64,000 bases of DNA from Trichoplax adhaerens (lineage: Eukaryota > Placozoa > Uniplacotomia > Trichoplacea > Trichoplacidae): positions 3,003,264-3,067,263 of the forward strand of contig NW_002060943.1 of the NCBI RefSeq assembly GCF_000150275.1. The letters are read 5' to 3'. The notes beneath the pieces were generated by a model. It did no database searches and had not been told where the DNA came from. It saw nothing but the letters and a program-made list of their open reading frames with translations. A program made the translations under genes and the position numbers. Shown here in pieces: positions 37,301 to 50,209 of this stretch; within the stretch, counting starts at the first letter, position 1; the number at the start of each line of letters is the position of its first letter.

Positions 37301-38649
37301 GGTCCAATCTGGCCATGCAAATTTTGTATAAAACGGCCAAGCAATTTTAAATCTTTTCTTTCTGCATTAGCCCATCGGCTAATATCCGAAGGTGATAGGG
37401 TTGTGCCATTATCAAGGACTTTTTCCATCATTGGTTGAATTTTCACCAATGAACAATGCAATTCGTAGGTTGTGCATAATTCCAAAAGTGTATTACCCAC
37501 TTCGCATAAGCAACATTGTGTCCTTAAGCAGGATTCACAGGGTAGAAATGCTGTCTCGATAGTTTGTGTTTGCGAATCGGTTACATTATGAGGACGAAAT
37601 GAGGAGACTGGACGAGCTGATTCCATAACTTTTCCATGAGTGATTCGAGGATTCCTGACTGGTGCACTCGATGGTCGACGAGGACGTGAATTTTCAGCAT
37701 CTTCCTCAGATTCATAATCAACATTATAAAATGAAGGTAAAGCTGCTGATTGACGTAGCGCACGGCACTCTTCCTTTAATGTATCAATCTCTTGACCAAG
37801 GCGTTCAATGGTTTGGCTTTTATTCTTAAGCTATCATTAGTAGGATTAAGGCAATGATAACACTGCATTAGATTAATTAAGAGAAAATATACAATCTGCA
37901 GAGTGTTCAATCAAGCTAGATAATGTATATTATAGAAAGTTCGAAATTTAGTTATCATTTATTTTTTTAACCTATAAAAATTTACAATTCTAATCTTACC
38001 TCCGTTTGTGTTTGTTGATAAGTCCTGGCAAAATGAACCACTTTATTCCAATATTTCTTGACTACTAAGCCAACAGAAGCTGCAGAAGCTTTAACCCGAC
38101 TTTGTCGTCGACTAGGGTTACTTTTATCCTCAGCATCGATCAATTGATCGGAGTAGGAGGCTAAACTTTGCATCAATAATAGCATCCTGATATTGTGACA
38201 ATATAAAATAAATAGTATTCAATCAGGGTAAATACACGTTTGATGTTAAAAACAATTGGCCATAAAACTGATGAAGTACAATCGACATTTATTGCGTTAG
38301 ACTGAAAATAATTTTGCTCTATCAACAATATTATTATTTTTAATTATGGATGTCCGTTTACACAAATGGCTAGCTCATTCTGTTTTGGTGCTGAATCTTA
38401 CCTATCGATTACCAACTCAAAAAGGACAATATGAGACATCTGCGAATGTTCTTTTTCTTTAGAGAAACGATAAATATTCAATAATTCATCAATTGGAATA
38501 TCGCAGGCCATACGATCAGGAAATTTCCATGATGGTGTATGAACTTTTTCATGTAGGCGATCGAAGACTTCCAGGACGGTGCTTTGCATATCTAAAACAT
38601 CCTGCTTTAAACTTTCCAAGCAATCTTTACTACCTAATAAGTACGTCAT
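34375..38649 (-). CDS. CCDC157: Coiled-coil domain-containing protein 157 (CCDC157) orthologue
   Basis: Model: 38402-38649, 38000-38186, 37260-37830, 36521-36760, 36186-36388, 35843-36019, 35581-35755, 35196-35335, 34806-34906, 34375-34678; phases close to 781 aa (human about 750). The N-terminus is diagnostic: MTYLLGSKDCLESLKQDV, then PSWKFPDRMACDIPIDELL and SHIVLFELVIDR, as in vertebrate CCDC157. Exon 3 holds Cys-rich PCESCLRTQCCLCEVGNTLL. Exons 4-8 are almost pure coiled coil (Lys/Glu/Gln-rich heptads). The tail is basic and Ser/Pro-rich (PPQRSPSPDRASP). CCDC157 is linked in vertebrates to sperm formation and Golgi/secretory organisation. The start is the ATG at 38649; a longer frame upstream lacks an ATG. 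The exon 8 donor is the weakest point: GAG/GTAAAG at 35195 fits the phase, but the frame stays open to about 35070, so a longer exon 8 with another small exon is possible. X-box-like promoter motif upstream. Confidence 0.93.
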
Positions 38650-39059
38650 GATGATGCCGGTGACCAGTAATATCAAGTGTTGGAAAAATGAATTTTATTT
38701 CCTAGTGATTAAAAGAATTTAACTTTATTTCTTCATAGCTGTCTTTCCAATTACTAAATCTCTTTTACATCTTATAGTATTCGTCTAAAATGAGCAGTAG
38801 ATAGGCAATCCAATTTCTCTCCTAGATTTCTTTTAATGCAAGTTCAATTTTGCCCTCTATATATGAGCAAATAGTGTTATAGTTTATAGTTAGCATGTAT
38901 TTATTTCTAGAGAGTTAGTTGATTAATTGTATTTGTCATTATTTGGTAGCTTTTACTGTCTCTAACTCATTAATTATACAAGAATTTATCATGCATTAGA
39001 AGCTGACGGCGTTGTAATGACAACAACGCGTGCGCAATCGTTAGTTATAAGGGCCTACT

Positions 39060-39115
39060 ATAGGATTCGATGACGTCCATGACTCATCAAAGTGCTGTTG
39101 CTATAGTAACCATGG
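39060..39115 (-). promoter_or_regulatory. Candidate promoter: RFX X-box with CRE- and AP-1-like sites, upstream of CCDC157
   Basis: GTTGCTATAGTAAC at 39097-39110 fits the RFX X-box consensus (two GTTGCY-like half sites around AT). Just beside it are TGACGTC (about 39071) and TGACTCA (about 39081). An ACGCGTGCGCAAT word resembling an NRF1 site lies near 39028. The cluster is about 350-460 bp upstream of the CCDC157 ATG. Function is inferred. Confidence 0.55.
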
Positions 39116-41535
39116 TAATGGATCTAGAACTATCTAGTACAGAAATGTCTTAGCCATCGAGTCCAATGTTGGATCAACATTGCAGATATAGATTGTACAT
39201 AATTGCTATAATAAACTTGATCATGTTTGGACACGTTATGTGCTAACAAGATTTCAATTGCTTATTTCGTGGGAAAGGGTATCAATATAAATTGTTAGTC
39301 TATTCAGGTCCATGTTAGACATGTATTATGTTTAGGATTTAAGCCTTTTGGCCATAAGAAGTAATTCGTCAACATCTGAGATTGTATATATATAATAGGC
39401 GATAAAAGACTCCGGTCGGAGTGTTAAGAGCACTTTAACCTTGACAATCTTGCCAGTATATTTTAAAGCTATAGGAATATGATGCGACAGGCTGAAGTTG
39501 TATAGACGATTACTGCACCTACTACTTTATTGTAGACAAAAAAAAATCTATTTCTGCTTATAAGTTTAAATATATAAATAGGATATACTGTATAGGCGAT
39601 AGTGGGATTTACTACTTTGTTATAGACAAGAAGGATTCATTTCTTTTTAGGAGTACTTGCAAAATAATGAAAGACTTTGATAAATGGCTGATTTGCTAGT
39701 ACAAACTATAGATGATTAGCCATCAGTGATCTCTACTATTAAAATCCTTGCCACTATGCCAATGCTATACCAACCAATATGTCAGAGTAACATGTTAACT
39801 TAATCTGATAACATATACGTATATGCTACACTAACATGTGTACAGCTTATTCAGAAAATGAATAAGTGGCAAGGTAACGGAGAAATAAAGACGAAATGTA
39901 TATTGTATATGCACCTGTGCTGTCGTGGCTCGTCCTATAACACGCATTATATATTATATATTTAATTCTTATAGTCATAAGCAAATATATCCACTTTTTT
40001 GTACGTATTTATATTGTAGAAATGTATTAGACGATTTCTGTACAACGTTAATCTATCAGCGCTAATCCTATATATTGCGATTTGCAAAAAGTCGAAGTAA
40101 GTCCATTCTACTTTCTCTCTCTCTCTCTCTCTCTGTAATGAGCAATTAATGTATCGATCCAGTTAAAATTTATACTTAGATCATGGCATACCTCCCGCTG
40201 TTTTATTCACTTTTGAGCATTCATCACTCATGCTTTTGCTTCTCTAATCTATGCCATAATATTTTACTATAGCAGCATTTTCACAATCAATCTCCGTAAC
40301 AGCCTTAAAATTGAATTTAGTAGTCTTCTTTATGCGTCATTTTGTCAACAATACTTCAAATTAAGACGATTTCTAAGCGATAGTGTTTTGTGATGCTAGC
40401 TAATACACATAAAAATCTAGTGTTATCAATACAATCTGTGTAGCTTTACTATCTTGACTTTCTATGTATGCAGAGAATGGGGATACAAAGAATGTAAGAA
40501 AAGTTACCACAATTTTCTGGCCATAGTACAGGAAATCTAATTATTAGAGTAACATCATATTTGATGACATTATTAGTGCAATATACAATATATTCATTAA
40601 ATTTCAGCAACAGCCTACGTTGCCCTTGTGTGTGTGTGTTTCAGACCCAATTTTAATCGTCAGAATTTGCCTGCTGTCTTATAAAGATATCGTTCACTAC
40701 TATTGTAGTTTTAGGTGTAAATTTCTTTCAATCTTTTCATTGTAATCCAAAATTTCTCGGCCAGTGCTACCTAGCTATAAAGAGGCTACGAATTTGTGTA
40801 GTAACAAACTTTTGTGCTTATACTGGTAAAGCTGCGTAGAAACTGTCCTATGTATCTTCTGACTAACGTCGAAATTTTTAAACAGATTTTGACTGTAGAT
40901 CGGTTGAGCTACATTTTGATAGTTATTTCATGAATTTATAGCATGTTGCCGATTCATATAATTACATTACGAAATCTTATTAAATCATATTTCTTTACTC
41001 ACTCGTAAATGAGTATTATCGATGGTCTGTAATACAAAAAACAATCTTATTAGGCCATACTACCTTTCCAAATATGAACAATTGATAGGCTAGCATGCTT
41101 TTAATTATATAATTACAGTTACGAAGAATACTATAGTAGCCAGCGAATATAGGAATCTTGATGCTAACCAACAAATGACGTCCGGTAGTTTATTGTTACA
41201 AACTTTGCATATTTTTATTTTCATTTGGATTTAATGATGTTAAGACATGATATCAACAATTTTAATAAGGTATTTTATAATTTTTAGCTATGAAGGTAGC
41301 GGTATTATAATTTAAAATTATGATTTAAATAGATTTTATATTTCGAACTAAATCAAATCAGGACTTCATTAAAATAGGGGTGCCACTCCTTTCTTATAGA
41401 GTCACAATCAGACGTCGTGTGCATTCCTCTGATGAAAGATAACAACGCATTAACGACATTATATCGTCCTATATTCTCAATTTAATCCTTATTTAATGTA
41501 TATTTGATTACATTATCTTAATAATCTTAACGCTA
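39116..41535. other. Spacer between CCDC157 promoter and CCDC92 3' end
   Basis: AT-rich, with no exon recognised. It contains a (CT)n microsatellite at about 40112-40134 and a short (TG)n run near 40627-40638. Confidence 0.6.
40112..40134. repeat. (CT)n microsatellite
   Basis: An uninterrupted CT dinucleotide run of about 11 units follows CTTT in the spacer between CCDC157 and CCDC92. Confidence 0.9.
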
Positions 41536-44500
41536 CTAGGATTTTGAATTAGTTGGAGATTGAATAGTTTTATCCCACGTTGCATTATTTACAGCTAAAG
41601 GATTAACGATAACCGTGCCTATGTCATTATTTTGAATTGATGTCTTTTTATGATTATTATTAACACTACCAGAACCAATGGAACTTCTTTTACTCGGACT
41701 GCTTTGCCGTCCTGAGCAATTTGTATCATTTGAAATGGGTGGTAAAACAGTTGTTTTATTCACCCGAACATCTCCAGAGTGATCATCGTAGATAATAAAG
41801 TTCTGATCGTGATAATCACCTGATAATCGTCTACTAGAATTTTTTGGGTTCGTCTTTCGTAAACCACCTGAATTATAAGGACCACTTTTATGATCTGATG
41901 AGGAATTAGGCGTTCTCTGGATACCATTAGCAGTTATATCTCCACGGCTATTGCCATGATGGTCAATCATGACAAATTGTGGAGATGAAGTTGTCTTTCT
42001 AATCGTCCTCATCCTACCACTACTAGATCTTGGAGCACCACTAGCCGGAGGAGATGGTGAAATTATCGGTCGATTAGCCGGCTGATAGTTTACGACTTGG
42101 TTTGATACTTGGATCAATTGAGTATTTAGTTGAGCAATTAATTTTTTACGTAGGTCTAACTCTTTGCATTGTTGCATAAGTTTATCGTCTTTCATTTTAA
42201 TAGCTTCTTGATGAGTCTCTTCGACCTGGTGAAGTCGATTTTTGAACTCTTCAATCATACAGTCCCTATTGGCAATATCTTGTGATAATTGATTATTTTG
42301 TGATCTCAATTGATCATTTTCTCCTCCTAAATCTTTCAGTTGATTTCTAATTCCTAAATTAATAAGAAATTAAAATCCATAATTTAAAAAACTGATTTCG
42401 ACTGTGCAGTCTCTTCTATTATGGTAAAAATAGAAATACAATTCAAGTTTGTCCATACTTAGCAATAACTTGAAGAAAGTTTTTTATCCGTATCAAACAT
42501 AAACATAAATAAACTGAATAAAAAAGCAATATGCCTATACGTTATATTGATTTCGGCTACGAGCAGGCCTTATGTAAACTACTGGAGCTAACACAATCAT
42601 GAACGAAAAATGCACACTACGATTGGATGATCAGTACTTCGAAAACAGATTTTAATGCCATTGACCTCTAATAATTATTAATCTCTACTTTGTGTCCGAA
42701 TTTACATCGTTAATATGCTATCCTATCAATAGCGAATAAGATTAAGTTACTTTATTATCCTAAAATTATGTGTAGTCTTGAGCGTTATGGCTCATATTAA
42801 TATATGCAAAACTCCTTATCATCGCAAATAAAATTACGTGCCAAGAGGATCTTAGTAGCTTGATTTAAATAGATATTGGTCACTTTAAATAATATATAGG
42901 ATCATAAAAATGATAGCAATATTTCTAATTAACAGTACTTTTCATTTTGTTTGATTCTCGTGTCCCATGAAAATAAGTTTAAGAAGATAAATAGTTAAAT
43001 TAGTTTCAAGAATAACTGTCCGACAGCGAAATATACAGAAGGTGACAGAAACTAAAATTTATTACGATTACTTCTGTCCTAATCTGTCCAAGTTGCCTAA
43101 GGGTATTATTTTGTGACATGTAATCAGTAAAAATGATAGCAATATTTCTAGTTAACTATATTGTTCATTTGGTTTTATTTCCGTATTCTCGTAATATATA
43201 TTCAAGAAGATAAATAGTCAAGCTATTTTCAAAAGAATGACTATCCAATAGCGAAATATAGATGGTAGAAACCGAATTATTACGTGGAAAGTATAGTAGT
43301 CTCAAGTATAAAAATTACTATCTGCTACGCAAAGTAAATCGTCCGGATAGAACTATGAAGTAAATACTACTAAGATTTTGAGCTTTACCCTCTGAATTGT
43401 AGATACCGTAAATATTCCACTATGCAATTAAAAACTGAATATTTTATGCTGAAATTCTAACAATTGTATTCTTAATCTTTCTTATTAATTTCAGGAACAT
43501 TTGAAATCTTGTAACTGTAACGTTAATAAACATATAATATTAGCTTCATCAATTTTCTAATATTGTCGCAGATAATCATCAGTGATTTGTCATAGGATGT
43601 ACAATAAGATTATTCAATGTCACTGGTATAAAGCAAAGTAGATAGGGGTAAATTTTAAATTAATGTAACTATGCGATTGTTTTCATACTCATCAATATCG
43701 ATATAATGTAGGGTAGCAATATTTTTCCTACAATTATCCTCTGCCATTGTAGATTGAGACACAGTCTCTACTACAACTTCGGATATGATTCATTGACATT
43801 GTTTTTAATTCCATGTAGGAAATTTTTAAAATCTTCTAATACTATTAATGCAATATCGACTCCTTTTGTAGGCACTGAATTGCTAAGTTAGATACAAGTA
43901 AAAAATTTAATTTTTCATGTCTTCCATCTTCTGTAGTGATTAACTGATCTTGTTCCAACAACATTAACTACCGTACAAATAATTCTGCTAACATGGATTT
44001 GTGAATGATTTCATTTACAATTTTTAGTATACTGTAATCAGCTATCATCTGTCAATTTTACTGTTATTTCCCTCGATGATGATCTATTAAGTATACATGG
44101 GCGATTAGATTAAAAGTTATTTCACTTCGACTTTTCTTACTGTATGTACCGCTACTCCGGTTTCTAGATTCGCATAACTTTGCTACATTCAAATCTGTTG
44201 CATAGATTTCATCATTATATCGGATAGTGTAGTAAGAAAAGGATGGCAGCATTAGTGCCTCTTTTAACACCGTGGACATAAATTTTGGATAATACATCAG
44301 AAAATTTATGATAAAGATGAAGCAAAGGTGATAAACTGTAGATCTGAATAATATATAGTAATTATGATCGTGCTAGTGGTTAGCAACTTGCCAGCTTTCG
44401 TCTATTTTATCCGCAATAATATTTAAATTTCTATCCTACTGAGGTTAGTTGTAAATTTTATATCATTTGCGATTACGAACAGTGAATGCTTCAATATTTT

Positions 44501-44950
44501 AGCCAGGACATACGGTAGTATAGTTTAAAGCCCGAATGATGAGGATAATAACTTAAAAGCTATTATCATCAATCATTAAGAATATACTCGTAGAATGGAG
44601 TTGAAGTGGAAAGTTTATAGGATTGCAGTAATAATATGACTTACTATTTTCATTCTCGGTATTCGTTTTCAGGGCTAATTCTAGCGTTAGATCTAGATAT
44701 AAGCAGAAATAGGACGAAAATAAATTAAATTACTGACCACTATCAACCTTTCTACGTCGACACTTGGTTGTCTAATGTTGATGATGATAATATGCGATAA
44801 TGTATCGAAAAGATTCAGATAAGACATACCCGAACATTTCTTCTGTAGTTTTTCAATTTCTTCATGTAGACTTTTTAGTGTTTTAGTATGCTCTTCCTGT
44901 AGATAGTGAATCGTAGTTGATGGTAATTTCTTTGAAGTTGGATGGCTCAT
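41536..44950 (-). CDS. CCDC92/CCDC74-family coiled-coil protein, three exons
   Basis: Model: 44830-44950, 44645-44692 and 41536-42353, GT-AG, 328 aa with phases that close. Human CCDC92 is of about the same size. Residues 15-60 carry the family core: YLQEEHTKTLKSLHEEIEKL followed across the intron by KKCSDLTLELALK. A second coiled coil spans about 60-135 and ends KLIAQLNTQLIQVSNQVV. The rest (about 140-328) is Ser/Asn/Pro-rich and probably disordered (for example SPSPPASGAPRSSSGRMR). CCDC92 binds CEP164 and sits at centrioles and the cilium base; CCDC74 acts at spindle and cilium. I cannot tell which of the two vertebrate genes is closer. The 2.3 kb second intron holds a frame at 44064-44297 that fits neither phase nor family and is left out. 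It lies in tandem with CCDC157, and both have X-box-like upstream motifs. Confidence 0.9.
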
Positions 44951-45480
44951 TATAGATACAAATCAAAATGTAGCGCTAGTATGAAGTAGTTTGTATTTCT
45001 TTAAGATGAAAACCAAGACAGGAAAATTATTGATGTACTTGGTATAATTATATATCCGCGTTGAATATATTATATACTATATAATTTAGGTGTGCTGAAA
45101 AATAAATCCTCGACTTCCTTCGATCTGTCCACAATATAACTTTGGTTAGCGTATTACAAGATAAATCCAATTCTAATTAAGAAGTAGATATAGCAATCAA
45201 AATAACCATAGACGTTCCTTAGTAAAAATCGATATTCTACCACTTGATCGCCGAATGATATATCTTAAGATTTCTTTATTCTTGTTAGTGATGGTTCACT
45301 GGCGTCAATGAAGAATCTTGATCGATGAATAGTGATTTTAAACAAGTTTAAAGACTATCATCAGTTTTAATTTAATCAAGTGCAAGTCTATAACGGTAGG
45401 AAAAAAGTCAATAACTGAGTTCACGTCGAGTAATCACTTAAACTTGGCCTAGAGCTGTTGGTGCCGCAATGACATGAGCG

Positions 45481-45494
45481 GTTGCTATGGTGAT
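45481..45494 (-). promoter_or_regulatory. X-box-like (RFX) motif upstream of the CCDC92-like gene
   Basis: GTTGCTATGGTGAT matches the first half site and spacer of the X-box exactly and the second half site loosely (GGTGAT for RRNAAC). It lies about 530 bp upstream of the CCDC92-like ATG in a locally less AT-rich stretch. Confidence 0.45.
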
Positions 45495-48400
45495 ACAAGA
45501 TATCAGCCGATAAATATGACATTGCACTATTAAATAATGCTGACTTGAGGGGCGTGGAGTTAGGCTTCCTTGATTGAAAACTTCTTGTATAGATATAATA
45601 ATCAAAGCCTATTTGTTTTAGACTGCATTCATGGTACTGATATGCTTAAGTATGTGGTGTAGTATTCTCATCACTTAATTTTTTTCTAACGCATGTTTTG
45701 GCTGGATAGAATAAAAAGTTTTATTAAGAATAGAGATACAGGTGACAAGGTATTAATTACCAAGTGGTATTGATATCAATAATAATATAGGTTATAACTT
45801 TCACAACGTTAGAGTTTACTACTAGCATAAAAATATTGAATATTTTATTTTAACAAAGCTTATCTGTGGGATGTAGGAAAATATACCACATATTGATGTA
45901 GTGTTTAGGTTGTTGATAGATCATTAAAAATAAATTGGAATTGCAGACACCTGGATTGACTAAACTGAGTCATAAGATTAGATGGAATTTAATTCAGTTG
46001 ATGTAGATGTAATTTAGACTAGCTACCCATTGAAGTTGCCATCAACTTAGTTTTAATGCTGCTTTAATAAGCGCCTATGTTAATGTATTTCACGTCATAC
46101 AAAAAGTGCGATATCTTAGCCACCATATACCATCAGGAACCATCTCCTACTAAATAGCTAATCTTGAATCGAGCTTTGCAAAAGTGATTTACTAGTGGTC
46201 GGAGTTATTTATGTGAGAGTTGTCTTCTATTTATTAAATTTTTCCAATCAACCTATTTTAGGTATTTTATAGCTAGCGCCAAATATTACCGGATTTCGAG
46301 TACGTTTAAATTATTCTTTAACGCTGAAAAAAGAATTTCAATATAAGTTCTATGCCTTAAATATAAAACAAAACATTGAAACGATGATAGCTATAAAAGT
46401 ATTATAATAGCATTCTAAGACAGAAACCCTGCATCTGCGAAATAATTCAATTCATATTTTGTTCCCACCCCTTTTATCGCTTTTCATGTTTTTATTTAAC
46501 TTAGGCAAGCATTGCTTTCTTACAAAATTGAAGATTTATAATAAAAGGATATAGTGATATTCATGATGCATTGCAAATGCTAATTAATTGATGCATAGAG
46601 ATTAATGAAATTAAATATTTAGTTGATAAAGCGATTTCAGCTTTTGAGTACTTGGATTTATTATTTATAATGCCTATAGCATAAATTTAATAAAATTTCG
46701 AAGCAAAAAAGTATCGCTTCTGCCTCGTAAACGACCAATAAATGTTTTCTATTTAAAGTTGTTGGAAGATGTTTATTAAGTTTAAAATGGAATTATACTA
46801 ACATGCAAGACTGCAGCTATCCTCTAAATATTTCTTCTGTAAAATATCGTTAAATATTCTAACGTATTAGAAGAATGCAATAAAGTAGCGCTTAAAGCGT
46901 TACCACTGAGTTTGTTCTGAATGTATTTTCATGGCAAGTTCTACGATTAATATACGCGCAATTTATAACATATAATTAATAAGGTTACAATTCGTGAATA
47001 TTTCTTATCGCGCATATAATCTATTGTAGTTTCATATGCCATTTTGGCAAGTAAATCGTGGAAGTTAAATTAGACAGGTTTTGAATATTAATCCATATCT
47101 GTTCTATAGCGACTAATACGATATGAATCAAATTCATAAAAGATTTAAAAAGTGCAGATCTAAAACTTTGAGATTAATTTGTATGTAATAGCTTTTAGGC
47201 AACTCTTAACTATGCATATAAGCTTAATTTTAGATGTAACATCACCAAATAATTGCAGGCTGATAATATTAAATTGAAATATTCGCCTGAAGGTCTCTCT
47301 ATATTTATAATGCTTTAAAAATCCTCTTTTATGTTGGCATTTTTGTTAAGCACAAAACCATTCTGATTGAGATATAAAAATTACTAATATTTCTTTATTA
47401 AGCCTACTCTAGCACCATTTTAACATCGGCAGCCAGCTATTCTCTTAATGATAGCCGAGGTCGGGTTTTAGCTCGATCATATATTACTGTAAGCAGTTAT
47501 GATTGGGAATGTAAGCTTTGCTTTCGCGTTATTGAAACGTTGTTAGCCAATAAATCATCAATTGGCATATCGTTATAAATTTTATACTAATAAAAATTAA
47601 TCATCTAATGAAGTAGAGCATTTATTTTATTTCTCTAGGATATGTCATAGTTGTTGTAGAAAATAATAATTGCAATCAAAGTTAACTAAATTGGATTTTT
47701 ATCCATATTTATCAGATTTTTACCGTAATAATTATATACCTAACTTAGGAATTACTTAGGTGGTGATGTGATTAAAGATACTGGTAAAACTGGCAATATA
47801 ATAAGAATTTAAAAGCATTATCGTATTGTTTAATTTGCTACATTCCATAAAAACATTAATTCATTTATGATCTTACCCTTCTTAAAGCTTTTCATGCAAG
47901 TATTATTGTCACTTTAAGCAAAATCTAGGCAGTCATCTAGCTAGATTAGGTAATTTTTATAGTAAATAGCTGAAATAACGTAACCTTAACTACAGAATAA
48001 CAAGATTAACATTCCTAGTGATAGCATCCAAATATAGGAACTAATTGAAATTACACGTTACAGGATATGATCTTCATTGCATTGCATTACAGTTGCACTT
48101 CTTAGATAATACATATAAGAAGATAAGAAATTACTGGATATTTTTTGTTAGAAAATACAATATAAAGTTCATGCCAGCAATTTATTGATTGCTTCTAACC
48201 AAATAGCAGAAAACTATTCCCAAATCTATCTAATTTAGAATTACGTATTTGGTCTTGTCACTATTATTTATTTGCTATTAAAATCGATGTATGTCAAAAA
48301 ATTCAATCACAAATGTAATAGACTAATCTTGTATCTTTCAATCAATAGATATAAGTTTCTAATTTGGAATTTATTCACAGGTTGAACTTGCAAGTTCAGT

Positions 48401-49469
48401 AATTAGAAAGACTATTCAATATATATGATGCGAAGAAATTTCCTAATTCGACACCTAAGATCAGTTAAATTCCGGCATTCATTTTGTACGGAAAGATATT
48501 TTACTAATCAAAGTCTACATTTTAAGATTTATTATTTCTGGCATTTTAAAACATCATGTTCATGGTATAGAAGAATAAACATTTGTAAGCAATTCCGTAT
48601 GATAAGTTTATTAAAAAAAGCATTTTAAACTTTTATTTTACTTGTGGTGCAGTAAATAGGTGGATCACAAGCTGCAAACGCATGGCTTTTGAAAATGCGT
48701 GCAATGATGTAAATTTCTAATACGGCAGAATAAAAATAGAGAGAAATGTAGTATGACAATTGAAGTCAATGATGATAAATTGCCATGATAATATTTCACG
48801 TTTACCTATGGATTACTAGTTGCACCTTACCTTCATTTTTAATTAATCAATCATTAAACTTAAAGTTCGATTTTGATAATAAATTAATCAGATACGCGTA
48901 TACAGCAGTACCGCCGTCATAAACACAAGTGTTCTGGCAGTAAGATCGATTTCCAATTTTTAAAAGCCTCATTTCTGAAAGGACGTAGTACGAAAGTAAT
49001 TACGTTATGATTCTATGCTGATATACATTTAAACCAGATGATTATACTAGCAAATTTCAATGTAAATGAAAATACCTGATTTTGATCAGATATCATTCAT
49101 AGTTCGTTATTTCCTGAAAAAAAATTAATATGATATCAGATCTCTGTATATCCGTACACGGATTTAATATCGTAAAGTAGAACATAAGAAGATTTTTACC
49201 ACTTGGATGCGTAGGGGTACTAACATTACAATTGACTATTTCCATGGTAATAAAATATCAGCTTTATATAGTCCAATAGTAAAAATGCTTCCATAGTAAG
49301 TTGATTAAGAGATTTTTAAATAAGTAATAGAAAATTGGAGTATAGTAAAAATTTATAATTTGTTACAAGACTTTAAACTATGATTTCTAGTATTGATAAA
49401 TTGTTGCATAATGCTCGGATACTAAGGCAAAGCGTACAGCGTTAAATTGGTGTTCAGAATCTTGATTAC

Positions 49470-49906
49470 TAGATCGCTTGGTCTTTTACATTAGCTGGAA
49501 ATATATTCAAAACATTATTTTCAATCTGTTGCGTGGATACCGAAACGAAGAGCACATCATTAATAAATTTTTGTTTGGACTATCGATTATAAAATCGTTT
49601 GGCCTTCTGTATTCGCTGGAAATACAGTATATCCAAAACATTATTTTTAATCTGTTGCATGGATACCAAAACGAAGAGTACAGCATTAATAATATGTCAT
49701 TTAGACTATTGATTATTAAATCGTTTGATCTTCTGCATTCGCTGGAAATATATCCAAAACATTATTTTTAATCTGTTGCATGGATACCGAAACGAAGAGC
49801 ATAGCATTAATAAATTATTGTTTAGACTATTGATTATTAAATCGTTTGATCTTCTGCATTAGCTTCAAATATATCCGAAATGTTATTTTCAATCTGCTGC
49901 ATGATT
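49470..49906. repeat. Tandem repeat, unit 121-126 bp, about 3.5 copies
   Basis: Anchor CTGGAAATA at 49495, 49616 and 49742, and CTTCAAATA at 49863. Each unit continues ATCCAAAACATTATTTTTAA, then TCTGTTGCATGGATACC, AAACGAAGAGCA, ATTAATAA, TTTAGACTATTGATTAT and AAATCGTTTGATCTTCTGCATT. Copies are much better conserved than the other arrays here, so this one is younger. One frame stays open for about 97 codons only because the unit lacks stops in that frame and two steps are near multiples of three. Confidence 0.92.
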
Positions 49907-50209
49907 CCTACGCCAGATTAACATTGTAGGTATGGATTGGATTCCATAATCTAATGCAGTCTCTCTTTATTGAACAATTTCTTCTGTGGGGAAACAAGCA
50001 TTGCGAGGATATTTTATCTCGTATACATCATTCTTGGTCAACTTTCGTAGCATCTGGTTCGTTTCCCCTTCATTACGATTGCTTTTTAAATTAGCTTTAA
50101 TGTTGAATATGCGTTGATATTGATATTGATATTAACTTTTACTGATAATTATAATTCTAGATTCATGCTAGGAATGGCCTACCAAGAGTGTTGATCATTT
50201 AATGTAAGT

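Larger units (their letters stand above)
44951..50209. other. Long AT-rich spacer
   Basis: About 5.2 kb between the CCDC92 start and the ASPHD-like stop. It holds a candidate X-box near 45.48 kb and a tandem repeat at 49.5-49.9 kb (own entries). The open frames at 48425-48628 and 49478-49771 have no family marks; the second is the tandem repeat itself read in frame. Confidence 0.55.

Noticed and set aside
44064-44297. 77-codon frame inside CCDC92 intron 2
   Set aside because: It does not fit the splice phase, and the direct join of exons 2 and 3 already gives the expected protein size.
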